64,000 nt of DNA from Streptomyces sp. NBC_00236 (GTDB lineage: Bacteria; Actinomycetota; Actinomycetes; Streptomycetales; Streptomycetaceae): NCBI RefSeq assembly GCF_036195045.1, contig NZ_CP108100.1, positions 8,246,001-8,310,000 of the forward strand, written 5' to 3'. The notes beneath the pieces are model-generated. The model ran no database searches. It saw only the letters and a program-made list of their open reading frames with translations, and was not told where the DNA came from. The position numbers and the translations under genes were made by a program. Position 1 is the first letter of the stretch, and each line of letters opens with the position of its first letter. Below are positions 47,152-55,876 of the stretch, piece after piece.

Positions 47152-48498
47152 ATGCTCACCTGGGAGGAAGACGTGGATGCTCACGCATTGCGTCGCCAGG
47201 GCTGGTCGATTTCGGCGATCGCCCGGCACCTGGGGCATGACCGCAAGACGATCCGCGCGTATCTGAATGGCGAGCGAGTCTCCGGATATAGACGTCAGTC
47301 GCCGGACGCGTTCATGCCCTTCTTGGAGTACTGCCGTCAACGACTCAGCGATGACCCCCACTTGTGGGCCTCGACGCCTTTCGATGAAGTGGTGGAACTC
47401 GGCTATTCGGGCGGCTACTCAACGTTCACCCGGGCCCTGCGGCGATACAAAGCGCGACCCCACTGCGAACCATGCCGGGCTTCGAGCGGCCGCGACGTGG
47501 CGATCATCGCGCATCCTCCGGGCGAGGAGATCCAGTTCGACTGGGTCGAGCTCCCGGACCCGCCCGCAGAGTGGGGCGTCGGCGCCAACGCACATCTCCT
47601 AGTCGGCGCCCTGGCCCACTCGGGACGATGGCGGGCCGTGCTCGCGGAGGCGGAGACCTTCCCTCACCTGGTCCAAGCCATGGGCGCTGTGCTGCGGCGC
47701 CTGGGCGGAACTGCCCGAAGGTGGCGGTTCGACCGGATGGCCACCGTCTGCCATCCGCCGACCGGACGGATCCTTCCGGCGTTCGCCGCCGTCGCAAAGT
47801 ACTACTGAGCCGGCATCGACATCTGCCCGCCCCGGCGGGGCAACCGCAAGGGCGTCGTTGAGAAGGCCAACCACTCAGCGGCCCAACGCTGGTGGCGAAC
47901 CGTCCCGGACGGCATCAGGATCGAGGCAGGCCAGAACGGCGTGGACAAGCTGTCCGTCCAGATGGACAGCCGCAAACGCAAGCTCGACGGAGCGTCGACC
48001 ACGGTCGCCGCGCTTGCCGAAGCCGAGCCTCTGCTGGAACTGCCGACCCGCCCGTTCCCCGCCGAGCTTGAGCAGACCCGCGTCGTCAGCCCGCAAGGAC
48101 TCGTCTCCTTCGCCGGCAACCACTACTCCGCCCCGCCCGGGCTGACCGGCGCCCACGTCACAGTCCGGATCCGCTTCGGCGAGGACGACCTGCACGTGGT
48201 CACCGCCGGCCGCGCGCCCACCACAGCCGGGCACCGGACGGAGCCGGGCAGACCATCCGGGACGCCGGGCACGTCATTGCCCTCGAACGAGCCGTTCTCG
48301 CTTCGTTCTCCGACAAGGCTCCCTGCCGCCGCACCGAGGTCCGCCGGCCCCCGTCGGCTGCAGCTCAGGCGGAAGCCGAAAAGCTTCGCGGCCGACCTGA
48401 AACAGACGTCGCGAACCGGGTCGTCATCGACCTATCTCACTACGCCGCCGTCGCCGACCGGCTGCGGCAGGCCCCACCCACCAGGAGCGCGAGAGTGA
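47152..48498 (+). pseudogene. istA: IS21-type transposase IstA, nonsense and frameshift mutations (element C)
   Basis: MLTWEEDVDAHALRRQGWSI, then the HTH SAIARHLGHDRKTIRAYLNG. The catalytic region GEEIQFDWVELPDPP follows. At 47806 a TGA interrupts KYY(G)AGIDICPPRRGNRKGV at a position normally glycine. Near 48225 the frame shifts (TAGRAPTTAGHRTEPGR versus the expected GAGQTIRDAGHVIALERA). The tail overlaps istB by four bases. This copy cannot make a full transposase without suppression. Confidence 0.8.
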
Positions 48499-49301
48499 GT
48501 GACACCATGCCGATGAGCGAGGCCCGCCGCTACCAGCAGCTGCGAGGCTACCTGTCCTACCTGAAACTCAACGACGACGCCGAAGCCCTTCCCCGCGTCC
48601 TGGACCAGGCTCGAGCCGAGCGGATGACTCTCACCACCGCTCTGGAGAAACTCCTCGAGATCCAAGTGGAGGCGACCGAAGCCCGCAAACTCTCCTCCCG
48701 ACTCAGGTTCGCCTGCCTGCCAGAACCATGGACCTTGAACGACTTCGACTTCGCCGCCCAGCCCGGCGTCGACGAGAAGCTCATCCGCGACCTGGCCACC
48801 CTGCGGTCCCTAGACAACGCCTCCAACGTCCTGCTGGTCGGCCTGCCCGGCGTCGGCAAGACGATGCTGGCCGTCGCACTCGCCCGCTCCGCGGTCGATG
48901 CCGGCCACCGCGTCTACTTCACCACCGCCGCCGAACTCGCCGCCAAATGCCACAAGGCCGCGCTCGAAGGTCGGTGGTCGAGCATCATGCGGTTCTTCGC
49001 CGGACCTCGCCTGCTCGTGATCGACGAACTCGGATACCTCCCGCTGCCAGGCGACGGCGCTTCGGCCCTCTTCCAGGTGATCAACCAGAGGTATCTGAAG
49101 CCGAGCACGATCCTCACGACCAATGTCGGTATTGCAGATTGGGCAGGCGCCTTCGGCGACGCGACCGTCGACGCCGCGATGCTCGACCGGCTCCTTCACC
49201 GCGCTGCCGTCGTCGGTTTCGACGGACCGTCCTACCGTCTCCGCTCGCACCAGTCCCACGCCGACAACCGCCGCAAAGGGGTGACCGGACGTGCTGGTTG
49301 A
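48495..49301 (+). CDS. istB: IS21-type transposition helper ATPase IstB (element C)
   Basis: 268 residues from GTG. Walker A LPGVGKTMLAVALA, Walker B RLLVIDELGYLPL, and FLTTNVGIADWAGAFGD-like sensor (ILTTNVGIADWAGAFGDATV). It starts within the end of the broken istA frame. It is intact and of normal length even though its partner transposase is not. Confidence 0.9.
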   Translation: MSDTMPMSEARRYQQLRGYLSYLKLNDDAEALPRVLDQARAERMTLTTALEKLLEIQVEATEARKLSSRLRFACLPEPWTLNDFDFAAQPGVDEKLIRDLATLRSLDNASNVLLVGLPGVGKTMLAVALARSAVDAGHRVYFTTAAELAAKCHKAALEGRWSSIMRFFAGPRLLVIDELGYLPLPGDGASALFQVINQRYLKPSTILTTNVGIADWAGAFGDATVDAAMLDRLLHRAAVVGFDGPSYRLRSHQSHADNRRKGVTGRAG

Positions 49302-49621
49302 ACTCCGGGCCTGTCCCATCTGCTGGACCCTGTTCCAGGTCAACCCTCAGGCAACCCGCCACACCTACTGCACCCCCCGCTGCAAAGCTGAAGCGGCCAG
49401 GCGACGCCGCCGTGAACGCGACGAAGCCATCAATGCAGCGGAGGCCGACGTGGTCACGCGGCAGTCACCGGCACCCACGCCCCCTGACGCCCACAGCTAT
49501 CCGTAACTGCCCGCACTGCGACAAACCCGTCACCATCGTGGTGCTTCCCGCTTCCCCCGAGGCCGCGCAGCCCACCATCCCCGCATCAAGTCCCGACGTC
49601 ACCCCCATGCGTCGCAGCTGA
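49291..49621 (+). pseudogene. Third IS21-C ORF: small zinc-ribbon protein, frameshifted
   Basis: GTG 49291 overlaps the istB stop by 11 bases. It reads LVELRACPICWTLFQVNPQA, TRHTYCTPRCKAEAARRRRR, a C-x2-C ... C-x3-C zinc-binding pattern. After HSYP-stop the other frame gives RNCPHCDKPVTIVVLPASPE and a natural end at 49621, adding a second C-x2-C. One indel near 49500 breaks it. A basic Zn-ribbon partner encoded after istB is not part of the textbook IS21 plan. Confidence 0.6.
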
Positions 49622-49666
49622 GCGACCGCACGTCACTGACCTTGTCGGCCCCAGGCGGCGACAGGG

Positions 49667-50008
49667 TCAGGCGGCGTTCTTAAACGAGGCACCGATGTTG
49701 TTCCACATGAACGCGTCCTTCCAATCCGGGCGCCCCTTGGTCCAGCGGCTCAGGGCAACGATCACCCTTTCCTGGGAGATCGTCCGGGTCTGGTAGTGCT
49801 CTGCCGCCGTCCCGTCACGGAACTCCAGCTGATAGGTGTTGTCATCCCTCAGCCACGCCTGCACATACCAATCGCCGACCGTCTCGTCGTCGACTCGCTC
49901 GACGATGACGAAGGCGTTGCCCCGGCCGAGGTTCGCCACCATCCGGCTCAAGGCAGTGGGCCCCGGATTCCTTACCTGACGACCGTGCTCGTCCCTCGCT
50001 TGCAGCAT
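49667..50008 (-). CDS. Conserved small hypothetical protein (immunity-like size)
   Basis: 113 residues from an ATG reading MLQARDEHGRQVRNPGPTAL. It continues as LGRGNAFVIVERVDDETVGD, WYVQAWLRDDNTYQLEFRDG, HYQTRTISQERVIVALSRWT, and an all-beta core looks likely from the alternating pattern. Similar small proteins occur singly in Streptomyces; I cannot name a family with certainty. No signal peptide or membrane segment. It is in the same direction as the next fragment and the LanC-like gene upstream, but with spacing that suggests separate units. Confidence 0.6.
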   Translation of the reverse strand: MLQARDEHGRQVRNPGPTALSRMVANLGRGNAFVIVERVDDETVGDWYVQAWLRDDNTYQLEFRDGTAAEHYQTRTISQERVIVALSRWTKGRPDWKDAFMWNNIGASFKNAA

Positions 50009-50015
50009 GGCCCGA

Positions 50016-50255
50016 TCATCTCCTACGGCTCTGACACTCGTCGAAGAGCAACCACGTCACGCCCGCGCTCCCCAGTTGATTCGCTCCGTGAACTAACTGG
50101 GGCGAAGAGCCGCAGTGGGGAAAATTCGAGATCGGCATCAGACAGCGGTCGCCCCTGAACTCGACCTCGTCCTGCACTGTTCCGCTCTTGGCCCGGGCGG
50201 CCCAGGCATCGCACAAGGCCTGGGCCGAGATCGTTGTGGATTGCTTGTCTCGAAT
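50016..50255 (-). pseudogene. C-terminal fragment of an unidentified protein
   Basis: In frame with, and just after, the LanC-like stop codon, the reading frame GLIRDKQSTTISAQALCDAW, AARAKSGTVQDEVEFRGDRC, LMPISNFPHC has coding character up to TGA at 50016. No start fits, so it is probably a 3' remnant. Alternative starts inside it would give a ~66-residue protein. Confidence 0.35.
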
Positions 50256-50270
50256 GAGGCCACCACTCGC

Positions 50271-51602
50271 TCATGAGTCCGTGCGAGTACTCCGCAGGTG
50301 CGCCGGCACGGCCCACCACTGGTCCGGGCGGTCCACGACCGGGGCGTCGGGGCCGCTCTCGCCGTACCGGGCTAGGCGCAGAAGGTAGGCCGCGATGCCC
50401 GCTGCGCCCTGCATCCACGTCGTCTGGGGCGGCAGCAGCGGCGGGTCCTCGCGGTGTTCCAGAAAGCGCCAACGGGCGCCCGTATCATCTCTGATGGCCC
50501 GGTCGACCAGCGCATCGCCCATCCGGTGAGCGGCCCGCAGCAGGGTCTGCCTCCGCTGCGGCGCCCGGCAGTCCTGGGCGGCGTCCAGCAGGACGTCTCC
50601 GACGCCTGCCGTTCCGCAGCAGCGGCCGTCGTTGTCCCAGAAGCCGGGACGGAGGCGTTGCGGCAGGCCCGAGGTGAGGATCGAGGTCATACAGCGGTGC
50701 CGCAGCTCGTCGACGTCATGGCCCGCCACCTCGGCGACCCCTGCGTGTGCCAGTGCGGTGAACAGGTGCGAGGTGCCCGCCGGGCCGTGGCACCACGTGT
50801 ACGTCACCGGTTCCACCTCCCGTTTCGACGGGGGGATCGTGTGCGGGACGACGAAACCGGCGTCCTCCAAGGACCCCACCGAGAGGACGTGCCGGGCGCC
50901 TTCCACCGCGGCCTCGATGAAGTCCTGACGGTCCAGGGCGGTGCCCGCGACCGCCAGTGCGGCCGCGATGCCGGCGGTTCCGTGCGAGTAGTTCGGTGCC
51001 CTCGACGGCCTCCCCGGCGTCATGCCCCAGTCGAGGCCCGCTTCCGTACGGTCCGCCGCCCGCAGCAGCGCCTCGCCTCCCGTCGTCGCGATCGCCTCTG
51101 CGTACTCGCTCTTCGCCCAGACCGCCGTCATCACGACGCCCGCGGTCCCCATGATGACGTCGGTGAGGGGTGCGTCGGAGCCCGGTTCGAAATCGAGGGT
51201 GGTCTTCCACCCGTCGCCGGTCGCCAGGGCGGCCAGCTGCCGCAGTGCCACGGCTTCCTCGCCCGGGGCGAGCAGCCTGAGCGCCGTCGCGTCACCGGCG
51301 AGGCCGTCGTACAGCGAGGGTTCCGTTCGCTGCCCGGCCTGTGCCGACAGCCTGGTCACGATGCCGGTCGCCAGTGCCGCTTCCCGCGCGCTCAGCTCCC
51401 GGTACTGCGCGATCTCGACCAGCACCGGGGCCAAGCCGGCGATCCCTGCGTACAGCGAGTCGCGGTCCTGTGGCGGCGACACGGCTTCCGGACCGCCCTC
51501 CACCACCGCCTGCACGAGCCATGGGCCCTCGGCCTCGCGCACGTGGTCCAGCACCCACGACCAGGCGGCCTCGCCCACGTCCCGATATACGTCGCTCCTC
51601 AT
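50271..51602 (-). CDS. LanC-like (lanthionine synthetase C family) protein, stand-alone
   Basis: 443 residues. The alpha/alpha toroid repeats end in the G-x-x-G motifs of LanC cyclases: LYAGIAGLAP, LYDGLAGDAT, IMGTAGVV, NYSHGTAGIAAAL (204-216), TWCHGPAGTSHL (C271), GRCCGTAGVGD (C328-C329) and WMQGAAGIAAYLL. C271 and C328-C329 correspond to the zinc ligands, with the CCG form found in LanM-type cyclases instead of the C-H-G of NisC. LanC enzymes catalyse cysteine addition to dehydro-residues in lantibiotics. No lanB, lanM dehydratase or precursor gene is visible nearby. Confidence 0.92.
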   Translation of the reverse strand: MRSDVYRDVGEAAWSWVLDHVREAEGPWLVQAVVEGGPEAVSPPQDRDSLYAGIAGLAPVLVEIAQYRELSAREAALATGIVTRLSAQAGQRTEPSLYDGLAGDATALRLLAPGEEAVALRQLAALATGDGWKTTLDFEPGSDAPLTDVIMGTAGVVMTAVWAKSEYAEAIATTGGEALLRAADRTEAGLDWGMTPGRPSRAPNYSHGTAGIAAALAVAGTALDRQDFIEAAVEGARHVLSVGSLEDAGFVVPHTIPPSKREVEPVTYTWCHGPAGTSHLFTALAHAGVAEVAGHDVDELRHRCMTSILTSGLPQRLRPGFWDNDGRCCGTAGVGDVLLDAAQDCRAPQRRQTLLRAAHRMGDALVDRAIRDDTGARWRFLEHREDPPLLPPQTTWMQGAAGIAAYLLRLARYGESGPDAPVVDRPDQWWAVPAHLRSTRTDS

Positions 51603-51789
51603 CCGGTCAGGCTACAACCCCCCGGATGAGCAGCCCGTTCGGCGGGGTGCCGCCGGGCTGTCGGTTCCGGTGGTCCTGGGAACCGGCTTCCGCGGCCGCC
51701 TTGAGGTCACGCAGCCCTGCTTCGAGGCCGTCGCGCGACGGGTGCCGATCACAGCCACTCGTTGATAGCAGCAATCAGGACGGTCGCAT
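51603..51789. other. Short intergenic region upstream of the LanC-like gene
   Basis: It contains the promoter side of the LanC-like gene and the beginning of a frameshifted plus-strand gene. No recognisable precursor-peptide reading frame with Ser/Thr/Cys-rich core was found on either strand. Confidence 0.3.
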
Positions 51790-52251
51790 CCGCACCCCGG
51801 AAGGCCGTCCCTCTGGCGAGCACGTTATCGAGCTTCAGGTCTTCGAGGACGGCGGGCTGCCGCTGCTCATGACCCGCCTCTCCGATGCCAACTCCAGGTC
51901 GTACGAGTCACCAGGCGAGGCCGAGCAGGTCATCTTCGACCCGCCGCCGTCGTCTTCACCCTGCACATGCCGGAACTGATCCGCCTGATCTCCGATGACG
52001 TGGGCTACCACGGCAACCGGGCCGTGGCGGTCGGCGCCAACCGGCTCCGTGGCCGACGCCGCTGGAGCCAGCCGGCCATCCTCTCCAGCGACCACCGGTA
52101 CAGCGCCGACACGTACGAGGAGAGCACCGGCGCCTCGCTTGCCGAGCTGCGCGATGCGCCGGGCATGGTGACTCGAAGGTTGCTTGGTCCCCTACTCCGC
52201 TCACTGGACTCCGGAGAGGCGTTCGCGAAGGCGCGGACCGACGAGGAGTGA
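51790..52251 (+). pseudogene. Frameshifted hypothetical gene
   Basis: EHVIELQVFEDGGLPLLMTR, LSDANSRSYESPGEAEQVIF runs to about 51945. It then shifts one base to VVFTLHMPELIRLISDDVGY, HGNRAVAVGANRLRGRRRWS ... SSDHRYSADTYEESTGASLA and ends at TGA 52251. The joined product would be about 150 residues. Family not recognised. Confidence 0.45.
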
Positions 52252-52364
52252 TCCTCGCCGCTCCGTGAGACGGCACGATCCCCGGACGATCAGCCCGCCC
52301 TGTGCCAGTGGGCCTAAGACCATAGAGGAGGACCGAAACAGCTCATACGAGACAGCAGTTGACG

Positions 52365-52900
52365 ATGGAGGCAAAGCGCACCATGACATTGGCACTGAAC
52401 AAGGAATGGGCCGTCGGCGCTTGTATCGGGGGTGGCGGCTTCGGCGCCGTGTTCGAGGCGGTGAGCACCGAGGACGAGGAGGCGGCGGTGAAGCTCGTGC
52501 CCAAGAACCCGGGTACCGAGCGCGAGATGCTGTTCACCGACCCGGACGGCGTCCGCAACGTGGTGCCGGTCATCGACAGCGGCGAAACGAAGACCAGTGG
52601 GCACTCGTGATGCCCCGCGCCGAGAAGTCCCTGCGCGGCCACCTCCAGGACCACGGCCGGCTGCCGCTCAGCGAGGCGGTCGCCGTCCTGTCCGACGTCG
52701 CCGAAGCACTCACCGACCTCAAGGATCGAGAGGTCGTCCACCGCGACCTCAAGCCTGAGAACATCCTGCTGCTAGGCGGGCCGCTGGTGCCTCGCCGACT
52801 TCGGGATCACTCGCTACGCCGAAGTCAGTACCGCCAACCGCACCTGCAAGTTCCACAGCAACCTCGCCTACATGGCCCCCGAACGCTGGAACGGCCAGCG
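52365..52900 (+). pseudogene. Serine/threonine protein kinase fragment, frameshifted and truncated
   Basis: Reads LNKEWAVGACIGGGGFGAVF (glycine loop), EAAVKLVPK (ATP lysine), then with a shift near 52600 QWALVMPRAEKSLRGHLQDH, VVHRDLKPENILLL (catalytic loop). Another shift near 52785 leads to GRWCLADFGITRYAEV (DFG) and NLAYMAPERWNGQRA (APE). The C-lobe is missing: at 52898 the sequence switches to a different gene. The remaining order of motifs is that of bacterial Hanks-type kinases. Confidence 0.75.
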
Positions 52901-53232
52901 GGCTGATGGTCAGCATCCACTGCGCGCGTGACCTGCTCGAAGCCATCGAGCTGGGAAGGCCGTCGTCCCAGGCGGACCGCGTGTTGTTCCAGGGTGTGGA
53001 CGTGTTCGCGCCTCCGGCCCGCGAGGTTGTCCGGCGTGTCGGTGAGGTCACCGCGATCGAGGAAGATCCTGACGACGATGCTTCATTCATCGCCCCGGAC
53101 TTGCTGCTGAGCTTCTGGCGTCCGTTCGCAGCCGACGATGAGCCGGAAGAAGAACAGGAAGAAGAACAGGGCTACTACTTCGGCTCGGCCCTGCTGGCAC
53201 GGCCTGGCTACTACGACACGCCCGCGCAGGCT
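52898..53232 (+). pseudogene. 3' half of the gene family that is split at 43884/46881
   Basis: Continuous coding from GLMVSIHCARDLLEAIELGR, PSSQADRVLFQGVDVFAPPA, REVVRRVGEVTAIEEDPDDD, ASFIAPDLLLSFWRPFAADD to GYYFGSALLARPGYYDTPAQ. The N-terminal half (as at 43884) is replaced by a kinase fragment through the shared word CGGCCAGCGGG. An acidic (EPEEEQ) repeat is expanded by six codons compared with what its spacing suggests. The function of the family is unknown. Confidence 0.7.
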
Positions 53233-53235
53233 GCG

Positions 53236-54215
53236 GACGCCGCACCTCAGAAGCAGCCAACGGCACCACCATCAACTACGGCTACGACCCCGCCGGGAAC
53301 CTCACCACCGCCAGCCTTCCCCTGGCGAACGGCCACACCGAAAGCCGCAGCTACGACAAGGCCGGACTGTTCACAGCCGTCAACAGCGCCAAGGCAGGAA
53401 CATCCCTCACCACGTGGCAGCAAATCCTGGACCCATCCGGACAGCCCTCCAGAATCGACTCCACCACTCAAGGTCAGGCCGCCTCGTCCCGGTACTTCAC
53501 CTACGACGACACCGGCCAGCTCCTGACCGAATGCGTCTCCGCTACCAAGGCCGACACCTGTCCGAAGGCCACGCCCGACACCGGCTGCACCTATGACAAG
53601 GCCAGCAACCGGGTCACCTCCACCACCACCGGTGTCACCAACGCCTACACCTACGACGACCTGCTGCCGCAGCACCACCACCGGCACCACCATCCGGTCC
53701 TTCAGCTACGAGGCCGACGGCGACCAGACCTGCAATGGCACCGACACCCTCGCCTACGACGCCAGCAACCAGCTCACCTCAGCCAAGACCGGCACCGGCA
53801 CCGGCACCTACGACGCCGGCACCGACGCCGGCACCGGCACCGGCACCGGCACCGGCACCGGCACCTACGACGCCGGCACCGGCACCGGCACCGGCACCGG
53901 CACCGGCACCGGCACCGGCACCTACGACGCCGGCGGCAACAGAACCGCCACCGCCAAGAACGGCGTCCGCCAGCGCACCTCCTACTGGGACATCAACAAC
54001 CCGCTCGTCACCATCGCAGCCGAGACGAACGGCATAGGCCAGCTCCAGAGCAGCTACACCTGGGATCCGCAAGGCCAAGTCGAATCCCTCAAGACCAGCG
54101 CTGGCCCCTTCTACTGTCACCACGACGGCCTCGGCTCCGTCACCGCCCCTCACCAACACCTCCGGCACAAACCAGTACAGCTACAGCTACAACGCCAGAT
54201 CACCACGGACGTCTC
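53236..54215 (+). pseudogene. RHS/YD-repeat protein fragment, frameshifted
   Basis: YD repeats are clear: INYGYDPAGNLTTASLPLAN, GHTESRSYDKAGLFTAVNSA, SRYFTYDDTGQLLTECVSAT, GCTYDKASNRVTSTTTG. After a shift near 53660 come RSFSYEADGDQTCNGTDTLA, YDASNQLTSAKT..., SSYTWDPQGQVESLKT and YCHHDGLGSVTA (normally YHHDGLGSVTALT). No secretion signal or start remains. RHS proteins are large shells that deliver C-terminal toxins; only part of the repeat region is left, with a one-base insertion after GLGSVTA. Confidence 0.8.
53791..53935 (+). repeat. GGCACC hexanucleotide repeat expansion within the RHS remnant
   Basis: Three tracts of GGCACC (about 3, 5-6 and 8 units) are separated by CTACGACGCC. In the RHS frame they encode Gly-Thr runs broken by YDAG. 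YDA-G is the ordinary RHS start (YDAGGNR), so the tracts look like slippage expansions of one YD repeat boundary. Confidence 0.85.
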
Positions 54216-54372
54216 TCCCACCTATGTGAAGCAGAGCCTGGAGCTCCAGGAGGCCGGTGCGACAGAGGAAGATCTGCATCCGATTATTGCGGAGGCCATC
54301 ACGGAGTCATATTTCACGGAATGGGGCACACGGGCCGATGGCCTCCGTGCGGATTTCGCGTTTGTGTCTTGA
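54216..54372 (+). pseudogene. C-terminal coding tail joined to the RHS remnant
   Basis: After the RHS sequence ends at about 54200, a coding-like tail VSPTYVKQSLELQEAGATEE, DLHPIIAEAITESYFTEWGT, RADGLRADFAFVS ends with TGA. It has lower GC than the rest (GAATTTCTTTCC follows it). It could be the end of another gene fused by deletion, or the remains of an RHS toxin tip. I do not recognise it. Confidence 0.4.
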
Positions 54373-54501
54373 ATTTCTTTCCGGTTCTGACCGGCCGAAT
54401 TCCGCGCCTGCTATAAAATAGTCCGTGATCCGAAGCGCGGCAGTTGTCGCATATGCAGACTTGTATTCACCTACGCGGTTGCCGTTGGGTGCATGCTGTG
54501 A

Positions 54502-54545
54502 CGGAAACGCCCTGGTGGGCCCTCGCGCCCACCAGGGCGTTTCCG
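54502..54545. terminator. Strong bidirectional hairpin terminator
   Basis: GGAAACGCCCTGGTGGGC - CCTCGC - GCCCACCAGGGCGTTTCC is a perfect 18-bp stem (19 with the outer C-G pair). It lies 31 bases after the stop of the SCO6745-type gene and beyond the RHS remnant, so it can serve both strands. Confidence 0.75.
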
Positions 54546-54575
54546 ATCACGGAGAACTGTGGCAATGTCCATGTG

Positions 54576-55427
54576 TCACTGCGAGCCTGTGGCCACCAGG
54601 GTCGCGGTGATGGGTTCGAGGCTGGTGATCAGTTCGTCGAGTTCGGCGGGGGACAGGGCGTCGTAGGGCGGGATGGCGAGTTCGTCAGTGAGGGTTTCGA
54701 TGCGTTGTTTGATCGCGTGGCCCGCGTCGGTGAAGTGGCCGTCGATGTCGACGAGTCCGCGTTCGCGCATGCCGCCCATGACCGCGGCCAGGCGCTCCTT
54801 GGGCAGGTGATGGATGCGTCCGAACGACTCCGGGGGGTGGATGCCCTGCTCCAGAGCGGAGAGCACGTGGGCCTCCGTACCGCCGATGCGCGCGCCGACG
54901 AGAGCGGCGATGTGCCCGTCGCCGCGGTGCTCGCGCAGCATGGTCGCGGAATGCCACAGCCGGGCGACGGGGTCGCTGGGTACCTCAATTGTGCGCATGC
55001 CGGCGTACATCACCCGGCCTTCGATGGGGGCGCTCGTTGCGGCCTTGGTGGTCAAGTCCGCGGCGCGCACCAAACCCGGGGACCCGGCCAGCTCGTCGCC
55101 GAGGATGCGGCGTAGGGAGGCCGCGCTGCCCCGCTCCCGCGCGGCAACGGAGGCCTCGGGCGAGATCGTCTCCCAGGCGCTGGGGATGTGCCGTGCGGCT
55201 TCCCCGTCGGCGAAGTTGTAGAAGGCCGCGTGCACGACGTGGGCCGGCACCCGCCCCAGGGGTGCGGCACGGCTGGCGAAGTAGCCGTCCCAATAGGTGC
55301 GGTGGCCGAGTGCGGCCAGTTCTTCGTTGCACTCGTCCGCGAGGAACGTGACCAGGCAGATCGGCTCCAGGAGCTCGAACATGCGACGTGCGAGGTGAGT
55401 CATCGGATGCAATCCCGTCTCGCCCAT
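54576..55427 (-). CDS. SCO6745 family protein (HTH-containing, unknown role)
   Basis: 283 residues from ATG of MGETGLHPMTHLARR with GGGAGAACCCA upstream. The second ATG (MTHLARRMFELLEPI) is where most relatives begin. The family pattern is complete: LEPICLVTFLADECNEELAA, LGHRTYWDGYFASRAAPLGR, VVHAAFYNFADGEAARHIPS, LWHSATMLREHRGDGHIAAL, and a C-terminal winged-helix-like section (GRIHHLPKERLAAVMGGMRE, RGLVDIDGHFTDAGHAIKQR). Soluble; function unproven. A strong hairpin follows its stop. Confidence 0.9.
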   Translation of the reverse strand: MGETGLHPMTHLARRMFELLEPICLVTFLADECNEELAALGHRTYWDGYFASRAAPLGRVPAHVVHAAFYNFADGEAARHIPSAWETISPEASVAARERGSAASLRRILGDELAGSPGLVRAADLTTKAATSAPIEGRVMYAGMRTIEVPSDPVARLWHSATMLREHRGDGHIAALVGARIGGTEAHVLSALEQGIHPPESFGRIHHLPKERLAAVMGGMRERGLVDIDGHFTDAGHAIKQRIETLTDELAIPPYDALSPAELDELITSLEPITATLVATGSQ

Positions 55428-55876
55428 TGGGTTCTCCCTTCGTCAGGTGTGCCAGTTTGGACCGTCCGGGAGACCAGAACTCATCGGCGACCGAAGGGCG
55501 CAGTGTGGGAGGTTTGGCGTCTGCGCCGCTTGGTAGCGAGAGCGGGCTCAGGTCCAGCCTGGTGACGGAAAGACTGCCGAACGAGCGCCTGTGACAAGTC
55601 TGATGCTTCACGTGTGGCAACCGGGCTGACTCGGCCGTCCGCATTCACCAGCTCAGCCGGTCCCGCTGGTGACAACTCCCGAGCTTCGGCTCAGTCCAGC
55701 GGGCCGTCTTACAGCGCTCTGGTGGCGGCCCGCTCCGAATCCGTCCCATGAAATACGTGGCCGAAGATGACCAAGATGTGGCGCCAGGCGACGGCACTCG
55801 TCGACCGCTCGACCGCTCGCCCGCGCGTTGCCGCGCCCCGTGAGCCGGTCGACCCGGCCGCATTGGGCGGCGCGTC
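55428..55876. other. Stretch without a supported gene
   Basis: It holds the promoter region of the SCO6745-type gene. The open frames on both strands look non-coding. No repeats or hairpins stand out. Confidence 0.35.

Larger units (their letters stand above)
46988..49640 (+). mobile_element. IS21-type element C, broken
   Basis: Begins TGATGGCGCTCTTTGAATCTCCCC directly after the interrupted gene and has repeated GTGATCT(C/T)CCC words (about 47045-47083) as terminal repeats. It holds istA (broken), istB (intact) and a third zinc-ribbon ORF (frameshifted), all on the plus strand. I could not find the matching right end; the limit near 49640 is an estimate. Confidence 0.65.
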
